A DNA stretch of 64,000 bases from Bacteroidota bacterium. GTDB taxonomy: Bacteria; Bacteroidota; Bacteroidia; Chitinophagales; Chitinophagaceae. A program made the translations under genes and the position numbers. Under the pieces are notes generated by a model that saw only the letters and a program-made list of their open reading frames with translations, had not been told where the DNA came from and did not search any database. Each line of letters starts with the position of its first letter. Within the stretch, counting starts at the first letter, position 1. The stretch is from NCBI GenBank assembly GCA_018267575.1, contig JAFDYF010000100.1, positions 62,001 through 126,000 of the forward strand, written 5' to 3'. Positions 33,509-42,369 of the stretch are shown piece by piece.

Positions 33509-33935
33509 GAATTTTCAAATCAAAAGGGTTTATGAAACCGCTTTTGTGGATGATGGATATCGCATATTGGTTGACAGGCTTTGGCCCAGAGGTTTAAAAA
33601 AAGAAGATGCGATGCTCGATGAATGGAACAAAGAAATTGCCCCCTCCACGGAGTTGAGGAAATGGTTTGACCACCAGCCAGAAAAGTTTGAGGAATTTAG
33701 TAAACGATACCGGGAGGAACTAATGGCACATGAGGATGACTTGAAAAGGCTCAAAGAAATTGCTGGGGAAAGAATGGTCAGTCTACTCTATGCTGCAAAG
33801 GATTCCCAAAACAATAACGCGGCCGTTTTGATGGACCTATTGACCGGGAAAACAAAAAAACTGGCAGCCCACTCCAGTGCTCATATATATTATGAAAGCA
33901 ATCAACGGCAATACAAAAATCTCCAGCATCATTAA
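33501..33935 (+). CDS. DUF488 family protein
   Basis: The 144-residue product has the DUF488 hallmarks FQIKRVYETAFVDDGYRILV, DRLWPRGLKKEDA (about 26-38) and the late LLYAAKD (about 95-101). These small cytoplasmic proteins are common but have no agreed function. The start overlaps the end of RIC by 8 bases, and the end overlaps the next gene by 44 bases, indicating tight translational coupling within the stress operon. Confidence 0.85.
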   Translation: MHRNFQIKRVYETAFVDDGYRILVDRLWPRGLKKEDAMLDEWNKEIAPSTELRKWFDHQPEKFEEFSKRYREELMAHEDDLKRLKEIAGERMVSLLYAAKDSQNNNAAVLMDLLTGKTKKLAAHSSAHIYYESNQRQYKNLQHH

Positions 33936-34701
33936 GGAACATCCCGATGCACTGGAAGCGATCATCAGCTTGTCGCCAAAATTCAACAAGTTGCGCAACC
34001 CGCTTTTGCGAAAGTTGATGGCTTCCCGCACTTCCATTTATATGGCGAGCAAATTAGGTGATTGCAGTATGGAAGATTTCTCTACCAAGTTGGAACCGCT
34101 CGGTTTTGTTTTTGATAAGGATGTAGCGGTTGAAACATATGAGAAGGAAAAGCCCAAACCTGCATTCATGCAAAACCTGGACAATGATTCTATTCTTACA
34201 CTCGATGTGCGCCCAGAGATTGAAAAGGGTAAGGATCCCTTGAACCTGATCATGAAAGGCATTAAACAATTAAAGCCGGGTCAGGTTTTTCGATTGGTAA
34301 ATAGTTTTGAGCCCATTCCCCTCAAGCAATTATTGGAGAAACAGGGCTTCGAATCCTATGCTGAAACCATAGATAATAATCAAGTAGATACTTTTTTTTA
34401 TAAAAAGAATGAAGTGGAATTGAATGAACCTGTAGTGGCTCGTGATGCAGAAGGGTGGGTTAGGGCATTGGGACATTTCGAAGGGAAGATGGAAAAAGTA
34501 GATGTGCGCCAGATGGAAATGCCCATGCCCATGCTCAGCATACTGGATGCCTTGGAGAAATTAAAACCAGATCATGCATTATACGTGACCCATAAACGCA
34601 TCCCAGTGTTCCTACTACCAGAACTGGTAGAAAGAAAATTTGATTATCGGATTAAGGAAGTGGCGGATGGTGAAGTGTACTTGTTAATATTTAAAGCATA
34701 A
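33892..34701 (+). CDS. DUF1858/DUF2249 domain protein
   Basis: This 269-residue product is read from ATG 33892, chosen over an earlier TTG because the conserved domain begins MKAINGNTKISSIIKEHPDAL. An N-terminal DUF1858-type helical domain (about 1-70) is followed by two DUF2249 domains: LTLDVRPEIEKGKDPLNLIM (about 98) and VDVRQMEMPMPMLSILDAL (about 200). DUF2249 resembles TusA-type sulfur carriers and is fused to RIC in the first gene of this operon, which ties the two functionally. The exact reaction is unknown. It overlaps DUF488 by 44 bases. Confidence 0.8.
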   Translation: MKAINGNTKISSIIKEHPDALEAIISLSPKFNKLRNPLLRKLMASRTSIYMASKLGDCSMEDFSTKLEPLGFVFDKDVAVETYEKEKPKPAFMQNLDNDSILTLDVRPEIEKGKDPLNLIMKGIKQLKPGQVFRLVNSFEPIPLKQLLEKQGFESYAETIDNNQVDTFFYKKNEVELNEPVVARDAEGWVRALGHFEGKMEKVDVRQMEMPMPMLSILDALEKLKPDHALYVTHKRIPVFLLPELVERKFDYRIKEVADGEVYLLIFKA

Positions 34702-34707
34702 TATGCA

Positions 34708-35994
34708 TTGTCAAACTTTGGCACCATATCTTTTAAGAATACAGATTATAGGATCGTGTTGCCGTTTTATGTTTATGCAGCGATTTCTTTTTTAGTGGTT
34801 ACCGTGTTGATGTTTTTTTCTATTGATGCGTTTAAGGGTCATTATTTTCATCCCCATATTTTATCTATCACCCACCTCATGGCATTGGGCTGGGGCACGA
34901 TGATTATTTTGGGAGCAAGCCATCAGTTGGTGCCTGTATTGATCGAGGCACCATTGTTCAGCAAAAAACTAGCGGCTATTTCTTTTATATTGGCAGCTGT
35001 TGGTATCCCCATGCTGGTTTATGGTTTTTATTTATTTCAACTTATTTGGCCGGCTGAATATGGGGCCTGTCTGATTGTTTTGGCCGTGCTTGCTTTTCTG
35101 ATAAATATCGGGAGTAGCATTTCCAAAAGTAAAAATGAAAATATCCACGCCCTATTTGTTTTCTCGGCAACAGGGTGGCTGTTCCTCACCGTATCGTCAG
35201 GACTTTTGTTTTTACATAACTTAACTAATCCTTTTTTGCCATCCGATTCATTGCGCTATCTTCCTTTACATGCACATGCCGGCATCATCGGTTGGTTTCT
35301 CTTATTGGTTATCGGGGTAGGATCCCGTTTGATCCCATTATTTCTCATCTCGAAATATCATAATACCCGTTTATTATGGTGGATCTATGGCCTTATTAAT
35401 AGTGCCTTGATCATTTTTGTGGTACTATTTCTTTATGATGCAGATAAGCCCTGGTTTTTGTTGCCCATCCTTTTGATATCAGTGGCTGTTTTGTCATTTG
35501 CCCATTTTTGTTATCAATCCTATGCACAGCGGATACGGAAACAGGTAGACAACCCCATGCGTTTATCGTTGCTCTCTGTTGGTCTATTAGTACTGCCCAT
35601 GATTTTTTTAATAGTGATTGTGATTTTTTTGATTATCGGGGCCAGCAAAATGAACAGCTTGGTACTATCCTATGGCTTTCTTGTATTTTTTGGTTGGATC
35701 ACAGCTATTATACTGGCCATGACTTTTAAAACCCTGCCTTTTATTGTATGGAATAAAGCCTATCATAAATTGGCTGGCCTCTATAAAACACCCAACCCCA
35801 AAGATCTTTTTGATAGCGCCGTTTTTAGGTGGATGGTCATTTCCTATTTATGTGGTTTTGTTTTGTTCGTGATAGGTGTATTAACTAGTAAGGGCTGGAT
35901 TCTTCAGTCAGGTGCTTTGCTATTGCTGGCAACGGCTGTTTTTTATAATTGGAACGTGTTTAAAATAGTGATGCATAAACCCAGGTTGGTATGA
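34708..35994 (+). CDS. Twelve-helix heme-protein-like membrane protein (NnrS-like)
   Basis: This 428-residue integral membrane protein has about 12 hydrophobic segments and conserved histidines at helix ends: FHPHILSITHLMALGWGTMII (starting near residue 48), GASHQLVPVLIEAPLF and LPLHAHAGIIGWFLLL (about 188). That pattern resembles NnrS and related oxidase-subunit-I-like proteins of nitric-oxide responses. The start is TTG 34708, 6 bases after the preceding stop; an ATG at 34703 is out of frame. It shares ATGA with the downstream DUF59 gene, so all belong to one operon. The precise family name is uncertain. Confidence 0.65.
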   Translation: MSNFGTISFKNTDYRIVLPFYVYAAISFLVVTVLMFFSIDAFKGHYFHPHILSITHLMALGWGTMIILGASHQLVPVLIEAPLFSKKLAAISFILAAVGIPMLVYGFYLFQLIWPAEYGACLIVLAVLAFLINIGSSISKSKNENIHALFVFSATGWLFLTVSSGLLFLHNLTNPFLPSDSLRYLPLHAHAGIIGWFLLLVIGVGSRLIPLFLISKYHNTRLLWWIYGLINSALIIFVVLFLYDADKPWFLLPILLISVAVLSFAHFCYQSYAQRIRKQVDNPMRLSLLSVGLLVLPMIFLIVIVIFLIIGASKMNSLVLSYGFLVFFGWITAIILAMTFKTLPFIVWNKAYHKLAGLYKTPNPKDLFDSAVFRWMVISYLCGFVLFVIGVLTSKGWILQSGALLLLATAVFYNWNVFKIVMHKPRLV

Positions 35995-36314
35995 ATATAA
36001 TTACAAATAATGAACTGAAATCGACGATTGCCTCAACGGCTTTATATAATGTGATCGACCCAGAGATTGGTTTGAATGTGGTCGATTTGGGGCTGATCTA
36101 TCAATTGGATTTTAAGGAAAATGAAAAAGCGGTTTATTGTAAGATGACACTGACCACCCAGTTTTGTCCAATGGGCGCATCCATTAAGGAAGGGGTGGAA
36201 AATGTGTTGCAGGATACTTTTAAAGAAGATGCCATTCAAGTGGAACTGACTTTTGATCCCGCTTGGAATATGGATATGATTTCAGAGGAAGGGAGACATT
36301 TTTTAGGGCGTTGA
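35991..36314 (+). CDS. DUF59/MIP18 family iron-sulfur assembly protein
   Basis: The 107-residue protein matches the MIP18/PaaD-like family: YNVIDPEIGLNVVDLGLIY (about 19-37), TLTTQFCPMGASIKEG with the conserved cysteine (about 53-68), and LTFDPAWNMDMISEEGR (about 83-99). Such proteins help mature iron-sulfur proteins in the cytoplasm, which fits the repair theme of this operon. Its start overlaps the stop of the NnrS-like gene by four bases (ATGA). The next gene starts 29 bases later. Confidence 0.88.
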   Translation: MNIITNNELKSTIASTALYNVIDPEIGLNVVDLGLIYQLDFKENEKAVYCKMTLTTQFCPMGASIKEGVENVLQDTFKEDAIQVELTFDPAWNMDMISEEGRHFLGR

Positions 36315-36342
36315 TTGTGGATACTTTGGTATTGCTAGATGC

Positions 36343-38268
36343 GTGGATACAAAATTTCATTTCAGTTTTAATAATAAGCATGGATATGTTTTAGCAATCG
36401 ATGACCTAGGTCATTTTAGCACTTATTTAAAAAATATGCTTATGGATACAGGAGTATTACCGGAAGTAGCGGTGCCGCAGGTCGATTATGATAATTCACA
36501 TCAGCATCATCATGAAACCTTTTTGACAAAATACATTTTTAGTCAAGACCACAAAATGATCAGTAAGCAATTTCTGATAACGGGAATTATTTGGGCCATA
36601 TTGGGTGGGTTGATGTCTGTGTTGTTCCGGTTGCAGCTGGGTTTTCCGGAAACCACTTTTCCTTGGTTGGAGACTATTTTGGGTAAATGGGGCAAGGGTG
36701 GCCATATCAGTGTGCAGGCCTATTATGCATTGGTAACCATCCATGGTACGGTGCTTATATTTTTTGTGCTCACGGCTGGTTTGAGCGGCACTTTTTCAAA
36801 CCTGCTGATCCCTTTGCAGGTGGGTGCCCGTGATATGGCATCCCCCATGTTGAACATGCTCAGTTATTGGTTTTTCTTTGCTGCTAGCGTAGTCATGCTT
36901 TGTTCTTTTTTCTTAGAGAGCGGCCCGGCCAGTGGGGGATGGACGGCCTATCCGCCCCTGAGTGCATTAGGCGACGCCATGCCCGGCTCAAAATCAGGAA
37001 TGGATTATTGGTTGGTCAGCCTCGCTCTATTTGTAGTGTCTTCATTGATGGGCAATCTCAATTATATTTCCACGGTGTTGAACATGCGTACCAAGGGCAT
37101 GAGCATGACACGTTTGCCACTAACGGTTTGGGGCTTTCTTTTTACTGCCATTATAGGCGCATTGTCATTTCCGGTTTTGCTTTCTGCTTTTATACTATTG
37201 CTTTTTGACAGACATGCCGGTACCAGTTTTTATCTATCTGATATTTTTATTGCCTCCACACAAAAAGCCTTGCCAAACCAGGGCGGCAGCCCCATACTTT
37301 ACGAGCATCTTTTCTGGTTTCTTGGTCACCCAGAAGTATATATTGCCATCCTGCCGGTAATGGGCATGGTATCCGAAATAATGAGCGTCAATTCCCGAAA
37401 GCCGATTTTCGGTTATACGGCCATGGTGGGTTCATTGTTCGCGATCATGGTTCTTTCATTTTTGGTATGGGCACATCATATGTTTGTATCGGGGATGAAC
37501 CCTTTTCTTGGATCTGTTTTTGTGGTTACCACACTTTTGATTGCCGTACCATCTTCGGTCAAAGTGTTTAATTGGCTCACTACTTTATGGAGGGGCAATA
37601 TCCGGTTCACGCCTGCCATGTTGTTTTCGATTGGCTTCGTGAGTGTGTTTATCTCTGGAGGGCTTACCGGTATTTTTTTGGGCAACTCCACTTTGGATAT
37701 CCATTTGCATGATACCTATTTTATCATCGCCCATTTTCACTTGGTTATGGGCGTAGCCTCTATGTTTGGCATGTTTGCTGGAATTTATCATTGGTATCCA
37801 AAAATGTTTGGACGTTTAATGAACAATACGATGGCGATGATCCATTTTTGGGTAACTTTTGTAGGGGCCTATCTCATTTTTTGGCCCATGCATTACGAAG
37901 GTCTAGCGGGAATGCCAAGGCGTTATTATAGTTTTAGTAATTGGGAAAGTTTTAAACAGTTTGGCGACCTGAATAAATTTATAAGCACGGTTGTTATTAT
38001 TGTATTCGCCACGCAAATGCTATTCTTGGTAAATTTCTTCTATTCTATCTGGAAAGGAAGAAAGCTAAGGACCCGCAACCCTTGGCAGGCAAATACGTTG
38101 GAATGGACTACGCCCATCCATACTGGTCATGGCAATTGGCCTGGGGATATTCCCGAAGTGTACCGTTGGCCTTATGATTATAATAAAGATGGGAAAGATT
38201 TTATCCCCCAAACAACCAAGCTTGAATCCGATGAAGTACCGGAAAAGGAATTGGTTCATATAAAGTAA
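36343..38268 (+). CDS. Cytochrome c oxidase subunit I (aa3-type), solitary copy
   Basis: The 641-residue protein has twelve helices with oxidase landmarks: FSNLLIPLQVGARDM (D-channel Asn and Asp), LFWFLGHPEVYIAILPV (copper-B histidine and cross-linked Tyr), VWAHHMFVSGM (two further copper ligands), IAVPSSVKVFNW (K-channel lysine) and LHDTYFIIAHFHLVMG (heme ligands). All catalytic and proton-channel residues expected are present. The start is GTG 36343, giving an unusual 50-residue leader before HHHETFLTKYIFSQDHK; ATG at 36436 or 36442 is possible. No subunit II or III gene is in the window, which is unusual and may point to a role specific to this stress cluster. Confidence 0.88.
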   Translation: MDTKFHFSFNNKHGYVLAIDDLGHFSTYLKNMLMDTGVLPEVAVPQVDYDNSHQHHHETFLTKYIFSQDHKMISKQFLITGIIWAILGGLMSVLFRLQLGFPETTFPWLETILGKWGKGGHISVQAYYALVTIHGTVLIFFVLTAGLSGTFSNLLIPLQVGARDMASPMLNMLSYWFFFAASVVMLCSFFLESGPASGGWTAYPPLSALGDAMPGSKSGMDYWLVSLALFVVSSLMGNLNYISTVLNMRTKGMSMTRLPLTVWGFLFTAIIGALSFPVLLSAFILLLFDRHAGTSFYLSDIFIASTQKALPNQGGSPILYEHLFWFLGHPEVYIAILPVMGMVSEIMSVNSRKPIFGYTAMVGSLFAIMVLSFLVWAHHMFVSGMNPFLGSVFVVTTLLIAVPSSVKVFNWLTTLWRGNIRFTPAMLFSIGFVSVFISGGLTGIFLGNSTLDIHLHDTYFIIAHFHLVMGVASMFGMFAGIYHWYPKMFGRLMNNTMAMIHFWVTFVGAYLIFWPMHYEGLAGMPRRYYSFSNWESFKQFGDLNKFISTVVIIVFATQMLFLVNFFYSIWKGRKLRTRNPWQANTLEWTTPIHTGHGNWPGDIPEVYRWPYDYNKDGKDFIPQTTKLESDEVPEKELVHIK

Positions 38269-38379
38269 CCAACTACTTTTATTGATAAGGGATTGATATA
38301 TTTGAGTCCTGTTTTGATGGGGTAACTCATCAATATAGACTGAATGGGGTTTCAAAACAAATCTATATAAAACATCAAA

Positions 38380-38811
38380 ATGCTTAGTCTCTCTTGCAAG
38401 ACAGCGATCAAGGCAGTTGTGTATCTGGCATCACAGCCAGCCGATAGTGCAAAGCCTAGTATTAAAGAAATTGCTGGGTTCATTGATGCCAGCGAACATT
38501 CTGTTGGTAAGCTGTTGCAGGCATTGGTCAAGGGTGCTGTTATCAATAGCACTAAAGGTCCGAATGGTGGGTTTTATATCAATGAAAAACAAAAAGAACA
38601 ACCCCTGATCAATGTGGTGAAAGAAATTGACGGGTTGGAAATTTTTAATGAATGTGGCTTGGGTTTTAGCAAATGCTCTGCCGCTCACCCATGCCCCATG
38701 CATCAGGATTATAAACCCGTTCGGGAGCTTTTCCGAAAGGTATGTAAACAAAAAAAAATCAGCGATCTCTGTGCTACCGTTAATGGCGGTTTGAGCTATT
38801 TGATCGGTTGA
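38380..38811 (+). CDS. Rrf2 family regulator, NsrR/IscR-like
   Basis: The 143-residue protein has the Rrf2 winged helix (LSCKTAIKAVVYLASQP, then SIKEIAGFIDASEHSVGKLLQALVKGAVI with GPNGGFYI wing) and three clustered cysteines ECGLGFSKCSAAHPCPMH (about 87-104), the place where NsrR and IscR bind a [2Fe-2S] or [4Fe-4S] cluster sensitive to nitric oxide. It therefore is the best candidate for controlling the RIC operon through the palindrome at 32455. TATATTTG at 38297-38304 is a likely -7 element 76 bases upstream. It starts at ATG 38380. Confidence 0.9.
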   Translation: MLSLSCKTAIKAVVYLASQPADSAKPSIKEIAGFIDASEHSVGKLLQALVKGAVINSTKGPNGGFYINEKQKEQPLINVVKEIDGLEIFNECGLGFSKCSAAHPCPMHQDYKPVRELFRKVCKQKKISDLCATVNGGLSYLIG

Positions 38812-39249
38812 TTATATCACCGCTTTCAAGAATTTTTTGTTGTGGTACAAAACAGGGATGCCCAAAAATGCGCAAATGCCCAAAATAATAATATAACCGG
38901 TTAGCAAACCACTAAATCCGGATGCCAACAAACCGCCAGGGGTGAACGGGGTTTGGTTGTCTTTCCATAATGCCAATACGGTCAACAACAGGAATAAAAC
39001 AATATATGCAGCTTCTCCCGTGCGTCCCATCTTATGGAAAAAATAATAGACCACACCAAATACAAATAGAATGAGGTTGCAGCCAAAAATGGTGGCTGGC
39101 CAATTGATAAGAATGACATACTGGTCAAAACCGGTAATACCCCTGTAAATAATGGAGTATACCAAACAGATAAGGGTGGCACATATACCTAAGAAAAGTC
39201 CTGTTAAGATGGCTTTAGAAAAGTCGGTACCAAATTCTTCGTTTTGCAT
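38812..39249 (-). CDS. Four-helix membrane protein of unknown function
   Basis: Reading from ATG 39249 gives a 145-residue protein (MQNEEFGTDFSKAILTGLF...) with four hydrophobic segments. A longer version from 39306 would overlap the ClC gene end by 25 bases and has a lysine-rich leader, so the internal start is preferred. I recognise no family. It abuts the Rrf2 gene tail to tail, and lies 32 bases after the ClC gene on the same strand, so it is probably co-transcribed with the channel. Confidence 0.6.
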   Translation of the reverse strand: MQNEEFGTDFSKAILTGLFLGICATLICLVYSIIYRGITGFDQYVILINWPATIFGCNLILFVFGVVYYFFHKMGRTGEAAYIVLFLLLTVLALWKDNQTPFTPGGLLASGFSGLLTGYIIILGICAFLGIPVLYHNKKFLKAVI

Positions 39250-39281
39250 AAAATTGTTTTTTTTAAGTTTTAAATAATCGG

Positions 39282-41030
39282 TTACATTTTTACTTTTTTT
39301 ATCCATTTTCTTCCTCTCACCATAATCCTTTTAGTGTGGCCAGGGGAATGATATCGATGTTGTTGTTGTTTATTTTGGCTATAATATTTAAGAATCGAAA
39401 AAGCGGTAACCATGCCAACTGCTTTATGGTTCTGGCGATTGTCCAAAACCAGTAAAGCCTCTTTATTAAACTTGCCTATCAGTTCCGCTGCTTTACCTGC
39501 ATCATCGTTCATATAAACAAAAGGGTTGTCTTGTATTTCTTTGGTTGCCGGTTCCAATAGTTTGGCCACAGTGGTTGTTTGTAAGGGGTCGGGTTCAAAG
39601 GAGTCGGGTGTCCGTACACCACGACGGTTTATCTTTTCCGTCATGATGCTTCCATCTTTAAGTAAGAAAAAGGAAACAAAATACGCGGCGGCACATGCAC
39701 CCATCAAAGGCAATAACCCATTCATTTGCCCCGTAGTTTCCACGGCGAAAATAACAGAGGTGAGAAAAGCCCTGGAAGCCCCAGCAAACATGGCTGCCAT
39801 GCCGATCAAAGCGGTAGTAGCGATATCGATTTCGAGGGAAGGGAACAAATGCAGACAAGCCATGCCCAATAAAACACCCAAGCTTCCGCCGATGGTAAAC
39901 AAGGGAGCCAAAGTGCCGCCGGATGTACCGCTGCCCAGTGCAACAACCCAAGAAATATATTTTAAGAAGCAGAGCGAGAGCAACAATGCCAATGGTACCG
40001 ACCCAGTCAAGAGGGTTCGGATATTGTCGTAACCAACACCCATGGTCAATGGTGCATAATATCCAACAATGCCCACCAAAACGGCGCCCAATGCGGGCCA
40101 CCACATCCAATGGATGGGCAATTTTTCAAAAAGGTCCTCTACCGCATATACCGATTTTGATACTAAAGAGGCTATTACCCCAATCAATAATCCCAAAAAA
40201 ACATATACCAGTAAGGCCTCATTGCTTGGCACTGGTATGGCTGGCATAGCAAATACAGGTTGCTTACCGAAAATAAGGATATGCATGCCCGCACCTGTGA
40301 TGCAAGCCAGTGTTACCGGGATGATGGAGCGTGGGGAGAACTCAAACAAGAGTAGTTCGATGGCCAAGAAAACCGCGGCCAATGGCGAACCAAAAATAGC
40401 CGACATGCCGGCACATGCACCTGCCGTGAGTATGATTTTGCGCTCGGATGCCGAGATGTGCATCCATTGTCCTGTAAGCGAACCAAATGCCCCACCGGTT
40501 GCGATGATGGGACCTTCCGCACCAAAAGGCCCTCCAGTGCCAATGGCGATGGCTGATGACAGAGGTTTTAAAAAGGTGATAATAGGAGGTATCCGGCTTT
40601 CGTCCACAATTATTTTTTCCATCGCTTCTGGTATGCCATGGCCACGAATGCCCTTGGAACCAAAGCGGGCCATCAGACCTACCAACAAACTGCCGATTAC
40701 CGGAATTATCACAACCCACCAACCTAAATGGTTAGCAGCAGTAGAGGTATTGCTAAAGGACCATTTGCCATAAAAAGCAATATTGGTGATCAGGTCGATG
40801 AGCATGACCAGCCATTTTGCTATCAAGCCAATTACCAATGCATTTATTACGGCTTGTATACTTAAATAAAGGACACGTTTATCTATTGTTTTTGATCGGG
40901 TTTCCTCGGTCTTTTCATCAGGCATATTTAAGGATGGCGATACGGGGATACTTTTGTCTTTTGACTGCATGCTTTTTTTTCTGTATTTTCTCAGGCTTAA
41001 AAATGACAACCACTGTTTCAAACGTTTCAA
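39282..41030 (-). CDS. ClC-type chloride channel/antiporter with CBS domain
   Basis: The 582-residue protein has ClC selectivity-filter motifs: GSKGIRGHGIPEAMEKI (about 128-144), GTGGPFGAEGPIIATGGAFG with the gating glutamate (about 167-186), and the later GTSGGTLAPLFTIGG (about 375-389). About ten membrane segments are followed by one cytoplasmic CBS-like domain (about 480-560, ending before a basic tail). The gating glutamate being present argues for transport of chloride or fluoride-like anions coupled to protons or as a channel. Its place in a nitrosative-stress cluster is unexplained; ClC genes often accompany acid or anion stress. Confidence 0.9.
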   Translation of the reverse strand: MKRLKQWLSFLSLRKYRKKSMQSKDKSIPVSPSLNMPDEKTEETRSKTIDKRVLYLSIQAVINALVIGLIAKWLVMLIDLITNIAFYGKWSFSNTSTAANHLGWWVVIIPVIGSLLVGLMARFGSKGIRGHGIPEAMEKIIVDESRIPPIITFLKPLSSAIAIGTGGPFGAEGPIIATGGAFGSLTGQWMHISASERKIILTAGACAGMSAIFGSPLAAVFLAIELLLFEFSPRSIIPVTLACITGAGMHILIFGKQPVFAMPAIPVPSNEALLVYVFLGLLIGVIASLVSKSVYAVEDLFEKLPIHWMWWPALGAVLVGIVGYYAPLTMGVGYDNIRTLLTGSVPLALLLSLCFLKYISWVVALGSGTSGGTLAPLFTIGGSLGVLLGMACLHLFPSLEIDIATTALIGMAAMFAGASRAFLTSVIFAVETTGQMNGLLPLMGACAAAYFVSFFLLKDGSIMTEKINRRGVRTPDSFEPDPLQTTTVAKLLEPATKEIQDNPFVYMNDDAGKAAELIGKFNKEALLVLDNRQNHKAVGMVTAFSILKYYSQNKQQQHRYHSPGHTKRIMVRGRKWIKKVKM

Positions 41031-41226
41031 GAATATTTTGAAAACACTTCATAAAACTGGATAAGCCAGTTGTTCTGCTTATCAAAAGCTGAACAGGTTT
41101 CTATGAGTTGGTTCATTAATTTTTAAGTAGAGATATTATGATTTTGATACAAAAGTATTAAATAAACAATATTTAAATTAATTTTGTTGTTAAAATATAT
41201 TACTAAATATTAAACAGGCAATATTT

Positions 41227-41904
41227 GTGAAACAAAGTTCTTGCGATGTATCTAGTTGTTTTCTATGTCGTAACAGCATAAATGAGTGGAAAGAAGTGAT
41301 AGCCCAAAAAAAAGAAACGCTTTTCTATAAAAAAGGGGAGCGCATATTTTCCGAGGGTGGAAAAGTAGCGGGTGTTTATTTCCTTTTTGCAGGAGCTGTA
41401 AAAATCCATAAACAATGGAAGGAGGATAAAGAACTGATCCTTCGTTTTGTTGCGGCTGGCGATATCATGGGGCATCGTGGTTTGGGTGCGGCACAGGTAT
41501 ATCCCGTATCAGCTACTGCATTGGTTGATACGAAAGCTTGTTTTATTACGAATGATTTTTTGGAAGCTAGTTTACGCACCAATCAGGGATTTACACATAT
41601 GTTGATGCAATTTTATGCTGATGAACTGCAGAAAGCAGAAACGCGGATGCATAACCGGGCTTCCTGGGAGGCCAAAGCGAGGATTGCCCATAGCCTGCTG
41701 GAACTAGATACCCTTTTTGGCCGCGATGCCGAAAATTATATTGCAGTGCCTATTTCGCGGCAGGATATTGCTTCTTATGCAGGCACCACTTATGAAACAG
41801 TATTTAAAGTTTTGAAAGAACTGGGGCAAGATGGCCTTATTGGCACTTCTGCAAAAAGTATCCGATTGGAAGATCCGGAAAAATTAAAATCAATCATTGA
41901 ATGA
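41227..41904 (+). CDS. Crp/Fnr family regulator with N-terminal cysteine cluster
   Basis: The 225-residue protein begins at GTG 41227 with CDVSSCFLCRN, a C-x4-C-x2-C cluster at residues 6, 11 and 14 that could hold an iron-sulfur cluster as in FNR. A cyclic-nucleotide-type beta barrel (about 30-130) and a winged helix with ISRQDIASYAGTTYETVFKVL (about 176-196) follow; the SR...T..TV pattern is FNR-like. It may sense oxygen or nitric oxide and act on the cluster to its left. The upstream 196 bases are very AT-rich with an AAAGTATTAAATA stretch at about 41150 resembling half of the 46-bp palindrome. The following gene overlaps or nearly abuts it. Confidence 0.88.
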   Translation: MKQSSCDVSSCFLCRNSINEWKEVIAQKKETLFYKKGERIFSEGGKVAGVYFLFAGAVKIHKQWKEDKELILRFVAAGDIMGHRGLGAAQVYPVSATALVDTKACFITNDFLEASLRTNQGFTHMLMQFYADELQKAETRMHNRASWEAKARIAHSLLELDTLFGRDAENYIAVPISRQDIASYAGTTYETVFKVLKELGQDGLIGTSAKSIRLEDPEKLKSIIE

Positions 41905-41917
41905 AAATATATTGGTT

Positions 41918-42352
41918 ATGGAATACTTTAAAGATTTGGACGAAAACGAACGGAACGCTTTATTGAAATACCCTGCCTATATCAGCTTACTTGCTTCCAG
42001 CAATCAGGAAGGGCTGGATGAAAAAGAAAAAAAAGTAGCGCTCAAGCTCTCGCATATAAAAACATTTTCTTGCGAAGCCAAATTGGTGCCTTTTTATAAA
42101 GAAGCAGAAAAATGCTTTGAGGCAGAAATAGATCGGTTGAACAAAGAACTTCCCAAAGATAGGCATGTGCGAACCGCCATCATTACCAAAGAATTGGGGA
42201 AGCTGGACGTAATACTAAAAAAACTAGGTGGCGAATATGCGAGTGCATTGCATAAAAGTATGCGCATTTATAAAGATCAGGTAAGCAGGGCACATCAAAA
42301 TGTGTTGGAATATTTTATTTTCCCGATGCCTATTCCCGGGATTACGGATTAA
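41918..42352 (+). CDS. Hypothetical helical protein downstream of Crp/Fnr
   Basis: From ATG 41918 the product has 144 residues (MEYFKDLDENERNALLKYP...), is rich in Lys and Glu, and appears all-helical with segments such as YKEAEKCFEAEIDRLNKEL. A TTG at 41897 would overlap the Crp/Fnr gene by 8 bases. I recognise no named family, but gene order suggests co-transcription with the regulator 13 bases upstream, and it may bind a metal or act as a helical partner. Function unknown. Confidence 0.7.
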   Translation: MEYFKDLDENERNALLKYPAYISLLASSNQEGLDEKEKKVALKLSHIKTFSCEAKLVPFYKEAEKCFEAEIDRLNKELPKDRHVRTAIITKELGKLDVILKKLGGEYASALHKSMRIYKDQVSRAHQNVLEYFIFPMPIPGITD

Positions 42353-42369
42353 ACCTGTACATCCATTGT

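Noticed and set aside
40069-40773. Plus-strand frame of 234 codons (and 39526-40032) across the ClC gene
   Set aside because: Antisense to conserved ClC membrane segments, full of Pro, Met and Ser from reverse-read Gly/Ala codons, and without domain similarity.
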